Shown: in pieces, positions 27,675 through 35,591 of the stretch | Layout: each line of letters opens with the position of its first letter | Numbering within the stretch: position 1 is the first letter of the stretch | From: Secundilactobacillus silagincola | GTDB taxonomy: Bacteria; Bacillota; Bacilli; Lactobacillales; Lactobacillaceae | Assembly (NCBI RefSeq): GCF_002583405.1 | Contig: NZ_BCMJ01000001.1 | Coordinates: 370,695-434,694 of the forward strand | Reading direction: 5' to 3' | DNA: 64,000 nucleotides | Translations under genes and position numbers: made by a program | Notes under the pieces: model-generated | Told to the model about the DNA's origin: nothing | What the model saw: only the letters and a program-made list of their open reading frames with translations | The model's database searches: none

Positions 27675-28787
27675 TTGAAACGGTTTATTTTGGTCATTAT
27701 GAGTTTTATTTTATGTTTGGTTTGGGGGCAGTCTACTAAAGCAGCTGCTTCAATCGTGCATTACCAGCATTCATCAGCATTAATTTATCACCCATCTCAA
27801 GTGCGTATCGTTGATGATTCAAGCGTACATTTCATCACAGTGCCAGGCAGATATACCCATATGAAAGCTTCTAAAAAAGTCAATTGGGTTAAATCAGTAT
27901 CTGGGCATCACGTGGCTTTCAAGACGCGACTGTTGTTACCTTACCCTGGTAAAGGTACCGAGCACTGGGGAAATCCGCAAGCTATTGCCATGTCAAAAAA
28001 CAATCTGATGTATATTGTTTATTGTCCCACTACTTTGCGAAACAGAGGACGCATTGTACAATATGATTTAAAACGGTTAGGGCAATTAGGTGTTTATAAA
28101 AAGCCACAAATTTTGCGGACGGTATACGTTAAGCATCATGGTAAGTATTCTAAGCGCCAACGAAAGCTCCAAAAGGCCATTAAAATTGGGCCGCTATTTG
28201 ATACCGGTCATGGTCAGACACTGGCTTTTAATCCGAGAGACAATGGCCTGTATATGTGGCGTGATAATCGGAAACGAGATAATAATGACAGTCAGACCAC
28301 TACCCGTTCATATTTGCAACATATTAACACCCAGTCTTTGAAACCAGATCGAGCGATTAGTTTCCATCTGCGGGCTCATGGAAAAACCTTTTACGGTGGT
28401 GGCACCCAAACTTTTGACCAGTATGGCAACACTTATTTCTGGTGTTTAAACGGATCAGAAGCTGAGATTTACAAAGGGAGAATATCGGGCCATTCCGTTA
28501 AATTCCGACGAACCGATCAAACGCTGAAGCGGGCACCCGGAACGCACGTCCAAAGTATGGGATATAATGCGAAACGTGGCCGGCTATATTTGGTGGCCGA
28601 TGATTCCATTGTTAGTTTTCCTGCTAAACAGTTAAACGGTCGCGGGTCGTTAACTAAGCATTCTTTTGAATGGTCGCGACTAGTGCCCAGACGTGAGATG
28701 GAGGGCTTAACCTTTGATGCATCGGGTCATGCTTATCTACTGGCTAATCACAATCCAGAGGTTCTTCGATCGACATCGGTTTACTAA
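27675..28787 (+). CDS. Secreted protein of unknown function, paralog 1 (possible beta-propeller)
   Basis: A 370-residue exported protein starting at TTG 27675, with a signal peptide to about residue 25 (ending TKAAA). It shares most of its length with the protein at 32653-33759: LLPYPGK, WGNPQ, MYIVYCPT, LFDTGHGQ, MWRDN, LKPDRAISFHL, FRRTDQ, QSMGYN, KRGRLYLVADD and EGLTFD. Evenly spaced Gly/Asp/aromatic-rich strands suggest a beta-propeller, and the layout recalls helveticin-J-like proteins, but that link is only an impression. There is no cell-wall anchor motif. No function is proposed. Confidence 0.75.
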   Translation: MKRFILVIMSFILCLVWGQSTKAAASIVHYQHSSALIYHPSQVRIVDDSSVHFITVPGRYTHMKASKKVNWVKSVSGHHVAFKTRLLLPYPGKGTEHWGNPQAIAMSKNNLMYIVYCPTTLRNRGRIVQYDLKRLGQLGVYKKPQILRTVYVKHHGKYSKRQRKLQKAIKIGPLFDTGHGQTLAFNPRDNGLYMWRDNRKRDNNDSQTTTRSYLQHINTQSLKPDRAISFHLRAHGKTFYGGGTQTFDQYGNTYFWCLNGSEAEIYKGRISGHSVKFRRTDQTLKRAPGTHVQSMGYNAKRGRLYLVADDSIVSFPAKQLNGRGSLTKHSFEWSRLVPRREMEGLTFDASGHAYLLANHNPEVLRSTSVY

Positions 28788-28803
28788 ATTTATGATAACG
28801 AGT

Positions 28804-28852
28804 AAATAGCGGCTGATTTCCATGCAAGGAAGTCAGTCGCTATTTAAATTTT
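28804..28852. terminator. Bidirectional terminator between convergent genes
   Basis: AAATAGCGGCTGATTTCC pairs with GGAAGTCAGTCGCTATTT with two mismatches, and T/A tracts on both sides serve the genes on either strand. Confidence 0.85.
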
Positions 28853-28858
28853 GAGTCA

Positions 28859-29167
28859 TCAAAGTTGTCTCGGTGCTGGTGATTCAAAATTACGGTAATT
28901 GCCATCATGCTTAGAGTGGTGACGATGGTGACCATGACCGTGCGGATGATCATTTTGAAGCTGAAGTGCTAACTGTTTGGTTTTTTCACGTTCGATTTGG
29001 AGTCTCTTTTTATAAATGTTAGTTTTAACATGACCATGAATCAACAGTGCCAGTGGGATCATTTGAATTGCTAGACCAGCAGGAATCAACCAGGGATTTT
29101 CTTTTACAAATTCGGCTCGCTGGTTAGCGAGTTTTGCGAAATCAACAGTAACCGTTTTCTTTGCCAT
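28859..29167 (-). CDS. Small single-pass membrane protein with His-rich tail, unknown function
   Basis: 102 residues from ATG 29167, which has AAGGAG upstream; three earlier codons in the frame lack a site. A membrane helix spans about 28-45 (WLIPAGLAIQMIPLALLIHG), followed by a Lys/Arg/Glu/Gln-rich stretch that may form a coiled coil. The C-terminal segment is HPHGHGHHRHHSKHDG, with nine His in 16 residues. Such a tail could bind metal ions, but it may also be unstructured. No family is recognised. Confidence 0.7.
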   Translation of the reverse strand: MAKKTVTVDFAKLANQRAEFVKENPWLIPAGLAIQMIPLALLIHGHVKTNIYKKRLQIEREKTKQLALQLQNDHPHGHGHHRHHSKHDGNYRNFESPAPRQL

Positions 29168-29264
29168 AAAAACCACACTCCTTTTGCCCTAATCATACCG
29201 TAAAGTTTGATTAAATGCAGTGGGAAGGTCTGAAGATTTAAGACGCTATGGTGTTAATCATGAT

Positions 29265-30098
29265 TCACCCGCGATACTGCATTGCTAGTTGCCGATAATA
29301 GGTGAGCGACTGGGGATCTAGCCGGAGTTTTTGGCTAAGTTGCTGGTCGCTAAGACTGGGATGCTGCAACAGAAAATCGATAACGGCGCTTTGGTATAAA
29401 CGGGTGGGGGTCAGTGAGAAGCCCAATAGTTTTTCATCGGGTTTTAAATACTTGTGAAGGCCGGCAGCCGTGAGATGCGGATCACCAGCTAATCGTTGTT
29501 TTAAAAACAGGTCTGAACTGTGCTGACGCTCCTGCAGCGGTCGAATGAACTGCTGATAAGTTTGCCAAAAAGTCCGTTCATCCGCGTTAAAGTCACTGGT
29601 GTTTAACTGCTGATAAAATCCCGGCGTTAAAAATTCTGAGATGGTGTAATAACGGCTAGATAGCAGCATTGTGAGACGAGTATAAACTGCAAGTTGCTGG
29701 TTGGCTAAAATAGTTGGCATGAGGTGCAGCCATTTGGTGGTTGGTGCTTTGAGATCATCGTGTGATTTACCCTTTAGCGTTAGAGTGGGGTAGTGTGTGA
29801 TCAAATCGTGAGTAAAGAGGTATTTAAAGTAAATGTTGATGTGCGACAGCATTTTATTGTAAGTTCCATTAGTGACGTGACGTTGATTCACCAGCATAGC
29901 GAGGTACTGTTCAACATCGCGATCCAGTAACGTTGCCACGCGGTGATCAGCCTGATAGCCGGCATTGAAATTACTCAGGAAGTTGAATAGGTCAGTCAAA
30001 ACTGAACGGTATTCAGCGATGGTAGGCTGTGCGAGTTCTCGCCGATTAAGATATTGTTCAAAAGTTTCCTGGTATGGATAAGCATTGGCGTGTGACAA
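29265..30098 (-). CDS. Tyrosine-recombinase-like protein, probably catalytically degenerate
   Basis: 277 residues. Residues of about 8-105 form a core-binding SAM-like domain typical of XerC/phage integrases (FEQYLNRRELAQPTIAEYRSVLTDL, then YNKMLSHINIYFKYL). The C-terminal part resembles the catalytic domain in length and in TPTRLYQSAVIDFLLQHPSLSDQQLSQKL-YY, but a clean R...K...HxxR...H/W...Y set is not seen: the HxxR position reads TPTR and the GH motif is absent. The start is TTG 30098 behind GGGGGG. It may be a DNA-binding relic or an adapted recombinase. No attachment sites were found nearby. Confidence 0.65.
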   Translation of the reverse strand: MSHANAYPYQETFEQYLNRRELAQPTIAEYRSVLTDLFNFLSNFNAGYQADHRVATLLDRDVEQYLAMLVNQRHVTNGTYNKMLSHINIYFKYLFTHDLITHYPTLTLKGKSHDDLKAPTTKWLHLMPTILANQQLAVYTRLTMLLSSRYYTISEFLTPGFYQQLNTSDFNADERTFWQTYQQFIRPLQERQHSSDLFLKQRLAGDPHLTAAGLHKYLKPDEKLLGFSLTPTRLYQSAVIDFLLQHPSLSDQQLSQKLRLDPQSLTYYRQLAMQYRG

Positions 30099-30145
30099 AC
30101 GACATACCCCCCTTTAATATAAGATCTTATGATCCATTATACGTT

Positions 30146-30188
30146 AAAACCTGCGTCATGACGGTATATTCGCCATAGCGCAGGTTTT
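30146..30188 (-). terminator. Intrinsic terminator of the lipoprotein gene
   Basis: AAAACCTGCG and CGCAGGTTTT form a perfect 10-bp stem enclosing a 23-base loop with internal pairing. It lies 24 bases after the stop. Confidence 0.82.
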
Positions 30189-30211
30189 GTAGTTACTGAG
30201 TTTTAATTGAT

Positions 30212-30760
30212 TTAATTGGTTTCAACGAATACCACGTTAGTTTTGTCCATATCGACATCACGTACAGCATGATAACCACTAAGGTGCAGCTTAGTTGCCT
30301 TATTAGTTCCCTTGGTTGTATCCTTGACTGTTACGGTTTGGGTCATATCAATGCCTGATAATTTACCAGCCAACTTAATCACGGTCTGATTCTGTTTGTT
30401 CTTAGTGAAGGTATACTTAACGGTACCTTCCTTGTTGAGTGCTTTCGCTTTTTTAGCCGCACTATAAGACTTGTAGAATTTATCAACATTGTACATCGTT
30501 GCTTTACCAGTCTTTTTATCAAATGCAACGGCTTCAACACCGGAATTACTCTTATGGTTGATCTTACCGGCTAAGTACCAGAAGCCGTCCCCTGATAAAA
30601 CGGTTGATTTAACGTCTGTATGTTTAGTAGTGGCCGGTTCGTTTTTAAAACTAGCCTGTTCGTGTGACTTTGAAGCTGACTGACTGCCGCAAGCCGTTAG
30701 AAAAATGGCTAAAACTGCAATTAAACTCAGTAGCATGACCTTTATTCGGGATGTTTTCAT
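30212..30760 (-). CDS. Lipoprotein of unknown function
   Basis: 182 residues with a lipoprotein signal peptide; the lipobox LTAC places the lipidated Cys at position 24. The mature part is Lys/Ser/Thr-rich, with a beta-rich segment (TVLSGDGFWYLAGKINHKSNSGVEAVAF). The middle pattern of threonine and lysine and the TLSG/KL repeats are common in lactobacillar surface lipoproteins, but no domain is recognised. It has its own terminator and an AGGTG ribosome site upstream. Confidence 0.75.
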   Translation of the reverse strand: MKTSRIKVMLLSLIAVLAIFLTACGSQSASKSHEQASFKNEPATTKHTDVKSTVLSGDGFWYLAGKINHKSNSGVEAVAFDKKTGKATMYNVDKFYKSYSAAKKAKALNKEGTVKYTFTKNKQNQTVIKLAGKLSGIDMTQTVTVKDTTKGTNKATKLHLSGYHAVRDVDMDKTNVVFVETN

Positions 30761-30978
30761 TACTAATCACCTCATTATTCTGTGAATCGAGTATAGCAGT
30801 GGGAGTTACAGTAACGCAAGTGTTTGGGGTAAAGTTAAGCATTTTCAAAGAAATGTGATTAACTGAGATCGATTAAACGAGCATTCAAACTATATTACGT
30901 GAAAACCTTACCAATTTTTTTAAAAAATCATGAAAAAATGAGAGACACAGTCTAACCAACCTATTATATAATATGGGC

Positions 30979-31065
30979 ATGAGTTGGGGGATATTGATCA
31001 GCAAGAGTAGATGGTTAATTATATTAATCATTTTGGCATTCGTCATGGGGACTTATTTAAATTAA
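30979..31065 (+). CDS. Putative 28-residue membrane peptide, possibly leaderless
   Basis: ATG AGT TGG GGG codes for MSWGILISKSRWLIILIILAF followed by VMGTYLN; one hydrophobic helix makes up most of the peptide. A consensus TATAAT (30967-30972) ends six bases before this ATG, so the transcript would begin at or near the start codon. An in-frame ATG (30973) lies just before, and TTG 30994 behind GGGGG is another possible start. The stop runs into the AAAGGGAGG site of the AP2 gene, so it may be a coupled leader peptide. Expression is unproven. Confidence 0.4.
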   Translation: MSWGILISKSRWLIILIILAFVMGTYLN

Positions 31066-31080
31066 AGGGAGGAATCTTGA

Positions 31081-31554
31081 ATGAGTCATTGTATTGATTT
31101 AACGCATCAACGATTTGGCCGTTTGGTTGTTGAGAAACGTGCGCAAACTGTCGCACGAAACGGTAACGTCTGTTGGCTATGTCGATGTGATTGCGGTAAA
31201 CGGGTGGTTGTTGAAGGTTACGCCCTTAGAAAGGGCATTACCCGAAGTTGCGGCTGCCTAAGACGAGAAGTTTCACGTCAGAATGCTCGTCGTAATGAAC
31301 GGTTTATTGACGCGCAAGGCGGAGCGTTAGTGAACGAACATGGCATTGGCTATTCATCGTTAATTCGTTCCAAACGGAATCATACGGGTGTGATCGGGGT
31401 TTCATTTGATAAGAAAACAGGGACTTACATCGCAAGGTTAATGTATCACGGCCGTTACGTGTTAAATCGTTCGACCCAGTCTTTTGATGAGGCGGTTGAA
31501 CTACGGCGCCAAGCAGAACAGCAGTATTTCAAAGTAAAAGAAATGAATAATTAA
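31081..31554 (+). CDS. AP2-domain protein with N-terminal Cys cluster
   Basis: 157 residues. The N-terminal ~60 have C-x2-C-x-C-x-C (Cys31-38) and SCGC (56-59), a small presumably zinc-binding module common in phage DNA-binding proteins. Residues of about 95-150 are an AP2-type DNA-binding domain (TGVIGVSFDKKTGTYIARL, then RSTQSFDEAVELRRQAEQQY). In phages this pair usually accompanies an HNH homing endonuclease, but no HNH motif is present here and no phage genes are adjacent. ATG 31081 has AAGGGAGG upstream. It is probably a stranded mobile-element protein or an adapted DNA-binding protein. Confidence 0.8.
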   Translation: MSHCIDLTHQRFGRLVVEKRAQTVARNGNVCWLCRCDCGKRVVVEGYALRKGITRSCGCLRREVSRQNARRNERFIDAQGGALVNEHGIGYSSLIRSKRNHTGVIGVSFDKKTGTYIARLMYHGRYVLNRSTQSFDEAVELRRQAEQQYFKVKEMNN

Positions 31555-31557
31555 CTA

Positions 31558-31592
31558 AACGCTCATCGCATTATTTGAAGATGAGCGCTTTT
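31558..31592 (+). terminator. Intrinsic terminator of the AP2 gene
   Basis: CGCTCATC (31560-31567) pairs with GATGAGCG (31580-31587), followed by CTTTT. Confidence 0.8.
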
Positions 31593-31665
31593 AATTATGA
31601 ACTAGACCGAACGTATGTTTATTGGTAAACTGATATTAGTGAACATTTAGGGGGAAGTCTAAAAG

Positions 31666-32514
31666 ATGCCAAGACGTCGACGTAAACGCAGCAGTAATTC
31701 GTTTTTTACCTGGCTAGTCATTGCGGTGGCAATCATTGCCGGCATTTCGGCCACAGGGGACAGTAATCAGTCAAAGTCAAATACAGCAAGTTCGGTTAGC
31801 AGCCAAACAGAGCTACAGAAAAAAGCCAGTTCAGTTATTGATGCTTTCAAAGGGCATCAAACTAATCAAACAACGACTCAGCCAAACACTGATGGAAAGA
31901 CGAAAGCTAATAGTACGGCACAATTAGCGGCGCTTAACTATCAGGGTCAGCAAGTGGTCAAGGTCAATAACAACGTACCGACGTTTACTAAACAGGATCT
32001 AAGCACGGCTAAGGGGCCATGGCAGGTTTATCATAATTTAGATCAGTATAACCGGGTGACCGGAGCCGATGCGCTACTGTCGAAGTCGCTCATGCCGCAC
32101 GCCCAGCGAGAACCGTTGTACGTGGATCCTACAGGCTGGCATAACAAACGGTTTACATATCAGGGGAAAACGGATTGGCTTTATAACCGAAGTCATTTGA
32201 TTGGCTATCAGTTCACGGGTCAGAATAACAACGCTAAAAATCTCATGACGGGGACCCGATCGCTGAATTCACCCGGCATGGAGAATTACGAAACTGAGGT
32301 AGCAACCTACCTTAAACTCAGCCCAACGAATTACGTTAGGTATCGTGTGACGCCGGTTTTTCGGAATAATGAACTGTTAGCACGAGGCGTTCAAATGCAG
32401 GCACAGTCAATTGGTAACAATACGATTCGGTTCAATGTTTATATCTTTAATATTCAACCAGGCGCAAAGCTTGATTACGCAACCGGACGTTCAACGGTTT
32501 CGAACGGGGATTAG
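31666..32514 (+). CDS. Membrane-anchored DNA/RNA non-specific endonuclease (EndA-like)
   Basis: 282 residues: a basic N-terminus, a membrane anchor at about 13-30, a Ser/Thr/Gln/Asn linker to about 90, then a beta-beta-alpha-metal nuclease domain. The catalytic motif NRSHLIG (His177) takes the place of the usual DRGH. NNNAKNLMTGTRSLNSPGM (188 onward) carries the metal-binding Asn. Streptococcal EndA degrades extracellular DNA and one strand during transformation; lactobacillar homologues may scavenge DNA. No other competence gene is present in the window. Confidence 0.88.
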   Translation: MPRRRRKRSSNSFFTWLVIAVAIIAGISATGDSNQSKSNTASSVSSQTELQKKASSVIDAFKGHQTNQTTTQPNTDGKTKANSTAQLAALNYQGQQVVKVNNNVPTFTKQDLSTAKGPWQVYHNLDQYNRVTGADALLSKSLMPHAQREPLYVDPTGWHNKRFTYQGKTDWLYNRSHLIGYQFTGQNNNAKNLMTGTRSLNSPGMENYETEVATYLKLSPTNYVRYRVTPVFRNNELLARGVQMQAQSIGNNTIRFNVYIFNIQPGAKLDYATGRSTVSNGD

Positions 32515-32652
32515 AACGTGTCATAGAACGAATGATTTCATGGATGATATTGGAAAAATTTTTGAGATTATATTGAGCAAAGAAGTCATTTTGTTTTATT
32601 ATTAAAATATATGTTTTAGATTTTGTTTAATCTTTTTTGGGGAGGAAATAAC

Positions 32653-33759
32653 GTGAAACGTTTTATTTTAGGGGTGATCAGTTTTGCCGCCTGCTTAATG
32701 TTGGGCCAATTCGCTGTCGCAAATGCTTCTGTTAAAGTATATAACCAGCGTTCCACAGCGTTAATTAACCATCCATCAAGGATGCGCGTACTTAATAACT
32801 CAAAGGTTAACTATGTTAAAGCACCCAAAAGTTTTGCACATATGAAACGAACAAATCATATTAATGGGATGAAATCGTATAGCGGTAAGGGAGTTACTTT
32901 TAAGACCCGATTTTTACTGCCATACCCGGGTAAAGACAACCAGCCTTGGGGCAATCCTCAGTCAATTGCCATTTCTAAAAGCGGCTATATGTATATCGTT
33001 TATTGTCCAACTAATTTAAATAATGAGGGCCGAATTGTTCGATATGATATGAAACGATTAGTACAATTAGGGGTCGAAAAAGATCCGCAGTTATTACAAT
33101 CGACTTACGTTAAGCATAATGGTCGGTACTCAGACAAACAAAAAGAGGTTCAAAAGGCGATTAAAGTTGGTGGGCTGTTTGATACCGGTCACGGACAATC
33201 ATTGGCTTATAATTTGAAGAGCCACGCACTATATATGTGGCGCGATAACGAAACGAAGTCAGGCGCACCGACTTCAACTGGCGGTTATATTCAGCATATC
33301 AGTGCCAGTTCGCTGAAACCTGATCGTGCCATCAGCTTCCATTTAATTTCGCATGGTTTCATTCACGGCGGTCATACTTTAACCTTTGATAAGTATGGGA
33401 ATGCCTATTTCTGGAGTAATCCGGGTAATGGCGTGAACGTTTATAAAGGCCGCATTTCTGCCCATCACGTTGTCTTTAGGAGAACCGATCAGGTCTTTAA
33501 GCATCTTCCAGGTACCCATATTCAAAGTATGGGCTACAACGAAAAACGTGGTCGGTTATATTTGGTTGCGGATGATTCAGTAGCTAGTTTTCCAGCCAAA
33601 CAGTTAAACGGACACGGATCATTAACTAACAGCTCGTTTGAATGGTCTGGATTAACGCCCAAGCGTGAAACAGAGGGATTGACCTTTGATTCAACTGGTC
33701 ATGGCTATCTATTATGCAATCATGATCCAGAAGTGCTGTTGTCGACGACGGTCTATTAG
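32653..33759 (+). CDS. Secreted protein of unknown function, paralog 2 (possible beta-propeller)
   Basis: 368 residues from GTG 32653, which has GGGGAGGAA upstream (the frame is open from 32623). The signal peptide ends near AVANA. It matches the protein at 27675-28787 over its whole length, including the C-terminal half: HIQSMGYNEKRGRLYLVADD, SFPAKQLNG, GSLT, SFEWS, EGLTFD and PEVL, ending in TVY. The shared block structure shows a gene duplication, and the genes in between were kept or inserted. No sortase signal and no catalytic motif is evident. Confidence 0.77.
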   Translation: MKRFILGVISFAACLMLGQFAVANASVKVYNQRSTALINHPSRMRVLNNSKVNYVKAPKSFAHMKRTNHINGMKSYSGKGVTFKTRFLLPYPGKDNQPWGNPQSIAISKSGYMYIVYCPTNLNNEGRIVRYDMKRLVQLGVEKDPQLLQSTYVKHNGRYSDKQKEVQKAIKVGGLFDTGHGQSLAYNLKSHALYMWRDNETKSGAPTSTGGYIQHISASSLKPDRAISFHLISHGFIHGGHTLTFDKYGNAYFWSNPGNGVNVYKGRISAHHVVFRRTDQVFKHLPGTHIQSMGYNEKRGRLYLVADDSVASFPAKQLNGHGSLTNSSFEWSGLTPKRETEGLTFDSTGHGYLLCNHDPEVLLSTTVY

Positions 33760-33765
33760 TAATTT

Positions 33766-33811
33766 AAAAAGGTGACTATTCGTAATTTTCGCGAATAAGC
33801 CACCCTTTTAG
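33766..33811. terminator. Bidirectional terminator
   Basis: AAAAAGGTGACTATTCG pairs with CGAATAAGCCACCCTTTT with a bulge. It lies between the secreted-protein gene and a small leftward gene. Confidence 0.8.
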
Positions 33812-33814
33812 ATT

Positions 33815-33970
33815 TTAGCGTCTATTATTATAACGATAGATACCATAGAGAATAATAGCCAGTAAGAAGCCAAAACCAATCACTGGATTTTCGCGGAACA
33901 ACCAGTGAAAAATTCGGATGGTACCGACGCCATGAATACCATATATTGCGGGAACGATTGTAGTGAGCAT
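33815..33970 (-). CDS. Small membrane protein of unknown function
   Basis: 51 residues from ATG 33970, upstream of which AAAGGAAG stands at a longish distance. The N-terminus is MLTTIVPAIYGIHGVGTIRIF, a hydrophobic helix covers about 30-44 (VIGFGFLLAIILYGI), and the tail is RYNNRR, which suggests a single-pass protein with cytoplasmic positive charges. A 67-codon frame in another register on the same strand overlaps it but looks non-coding. The bidirectional terminator directly after its stop supports this as a gene. Confidence 0.6.
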   Translation of the reverse strand: MLTTIVPAIYGIHGVGTIRIFHWLFRENPVIGFGFLLAIILYGIYRYNNRR

Positions 33971-34066
33971 GTGAAACTTCAACTTCCTTTCTAGGAGCTA
34001 ATAATGATGCGTGTGCTATAATTTTCCCCATAGTATCACAATTAGAATGCTAAGAGGGAGAATTGT

Positions 34067-35521
34067 ATGGATATTACCATGACAATGATTGGTGAAGGGG
34101 TTTATCTCATCAATGTTATTTTAGCAATTATCATTATTTTTAGGCAACGTCGAGATATTGCTGCTATTTGGGCGTGGTTACTGGTGCTTTTTTTGCTGCC
34201 AGTGATTGGTTTTGTCATCTACGCCTTTCTTGGCCGGCAATTGCCTAAAAATAAACTGTTTAAGGTTAAAAGTGATGTGCAGCTTCAACTGGATGAATTG
34301 TTGGCTCAGCAGCGTCAGGAGTTGGGAACTGAAAACTTACCAGCTGATTTAGTGTCTGATTCGGTGAAGTCGCTAGTCAAGATGTTTCAGACGGCAAACC
34401 ACGCTTTTTTGGCTCGGAAGAACCGGGTTCGTATTATTGCGGATGGTAAGCAGCTATTTCACGAAATGATTGAGGATATTGAACGGGCTAAAAGCAGCGT
34501 TCACATTGAATTTTACGCTTTTAAAAATGATCAAATCGGTAAGCAAATTCGTGACCTGTTAGTTCGCAAAGCCTTGGCGGGTGTTGAAGTGCGCGTGATT
34601 TATGACCCATTTGGATCCTTAGGGGCCTTTCGTTCCTTCTTCAAATCACTCATAGACGCTGGCGGCTACGTAGAACCGTTTCTAGCCCGTTCAGCAATCA
34701 TGGATTTTCGGTTAAACTTTCGTGATCACCGGAAAATTGTGGTGGTGGATGGCAGAGTTGGTTACGTTGGTGGTTTTAATATCGGTGATCAGTATCTAGG
34801 TCGAAGCAAAAAGTTTGGCTACTGGCGAGATACGCATTTACGAATTACGGGTTCGGCCGTTTTTGGTTTGCAGGGCAGATTTATTCTGGATTGGAACGCC
34901 ACAGCCTCAGAAGGCTTATTGCCAGCTGACCATATTGAGACGCGCTATTTTCCATTAACGCATGTGAAGGGTGATACTAACATGCAGATCGTTAGCAGCG
35001 GTCCTGATTCAGATTTGCAGCAAATTAAAATGGGCTATATTCGATTGATTCAATCCGCGAAAAAGCGGGTGTGGATTCAATCGCCTTACCTGATTCCGGA
35101 TGATAGTGTGATGGATGCTATTCGAATCGCTGTGATGGCAGGCGTTGATGTTAGAATCATGATTCCGCAAATGCCGGATCATCCTTTTGTTTACCGAGCG
35201 ACGCAGTATTATGCCCATGAACTGGCGAAAGATGGCGTGAAAATTTACTACTACGAAAACGGTTTTATCCACTCTAAGACCATGGTGGTGGACGACCGGT
35301 TGGCTTCAGTAGGTTCAGCTAATATGGACTATCGGAGCTTTAAACTGAACTTTGAAGTGAACGCTTTTCTGTATGATGAAAAACTAGCGGTTCAGTTAGC
35401 CGAATTGTTTGAGAAAGATCAACGCTTAAGTCGGTTGATGACGGCTGAAGCGTTTGATAATCAGTCGTTATATCTACGATTTAAGCAGAGTTTTTGCCGG
35501 CTATTATCGCCTATTTTATAG
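34067..35521 (+). CDS. cls: Cardiolipin synthase
   Basis: A 484-residue membrane enzyme joining two phosphatidylglycerols into cardiolipin. Two N-terminal membrane helices (about 9-25 and 33-55) precede two phospholipase-D domains, each with an HKD motif: His221/Lys223/Asp228 in RDHRKIVVVDG, and His402/Lys404/Asp409 in IHSKTMVVDD. GGFNIGD and GSANMDYRS follow the motifs as usual. It is transcribed alone, with a GAGGGAG site upstream. Confidence 0.95.
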   Translation: MDITMTMIGEGVYLINVILAIIIIFRQRRDIAAIWAWLLVLFLLPVIGFVIYAFLGRQLPKNKLFKVKSDVQLQLDELLAQQRQELGTENLPADLVSDSVKSLVKMFQTANHAFLARKNRVRIIADGKQLFHEMIEDIERAKSSVHIEFYAFKNDQIGKQIRDLLVRKALAGVEVRVIYDPFGSLGAFRSFFKSLIDAGGYVEPFLARSAIMDFRLNFRDHRKIVVVDGRVGYVGGFNIGDQYLGRSKKFGYWRDTHLRITGSAVFGLQGRFILDWNATASEGLLPADHIETRYFPLTHVKGDTNMQIVSSGPDSDLQQIKMGYIRLIQSAKKRVWIQSPYLIPDDSVMDAIRIAVMAGVDVRIMIPQMPDHPFVYRATQYYAHELAKDGVKIYYYENGFIHSKTMVVDDRLASVGSANMDYRSFKLNFEVNAFLYDEKLAVQLAELFEKDQRLSRLMTAEAFDNQSLYLRFKQSFCRLLSPIL

Positions 35522-35556
35522 GGTGAGTTTTGGACTCAAAAAGTCAAACATATTTC

Positions 35557-35585
35557 TTGTAATCGGTTACAAAATAGGTTATTAT
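35557..35585 (+). promoter_or_regulatory. Promoter of the structured RNA
   Basis: TTGTAA (35557-35562) and TATTAT (35580-35585) are spaced by exactly 17 bases. Transcription would begin near 35592, at the first base of the predicted closing helix. Confidence 0.65.
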
Positions 35586-35591
35586 ATCCTT

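Noticed and set aside
33828..34031. 67-codon leftward frame before cls
   Set aside because: Tryptophan- and arginine-rich, out of register with the membrane-protein frame that has a helix and ends at the terminator; it also runs into the cls promoter region.
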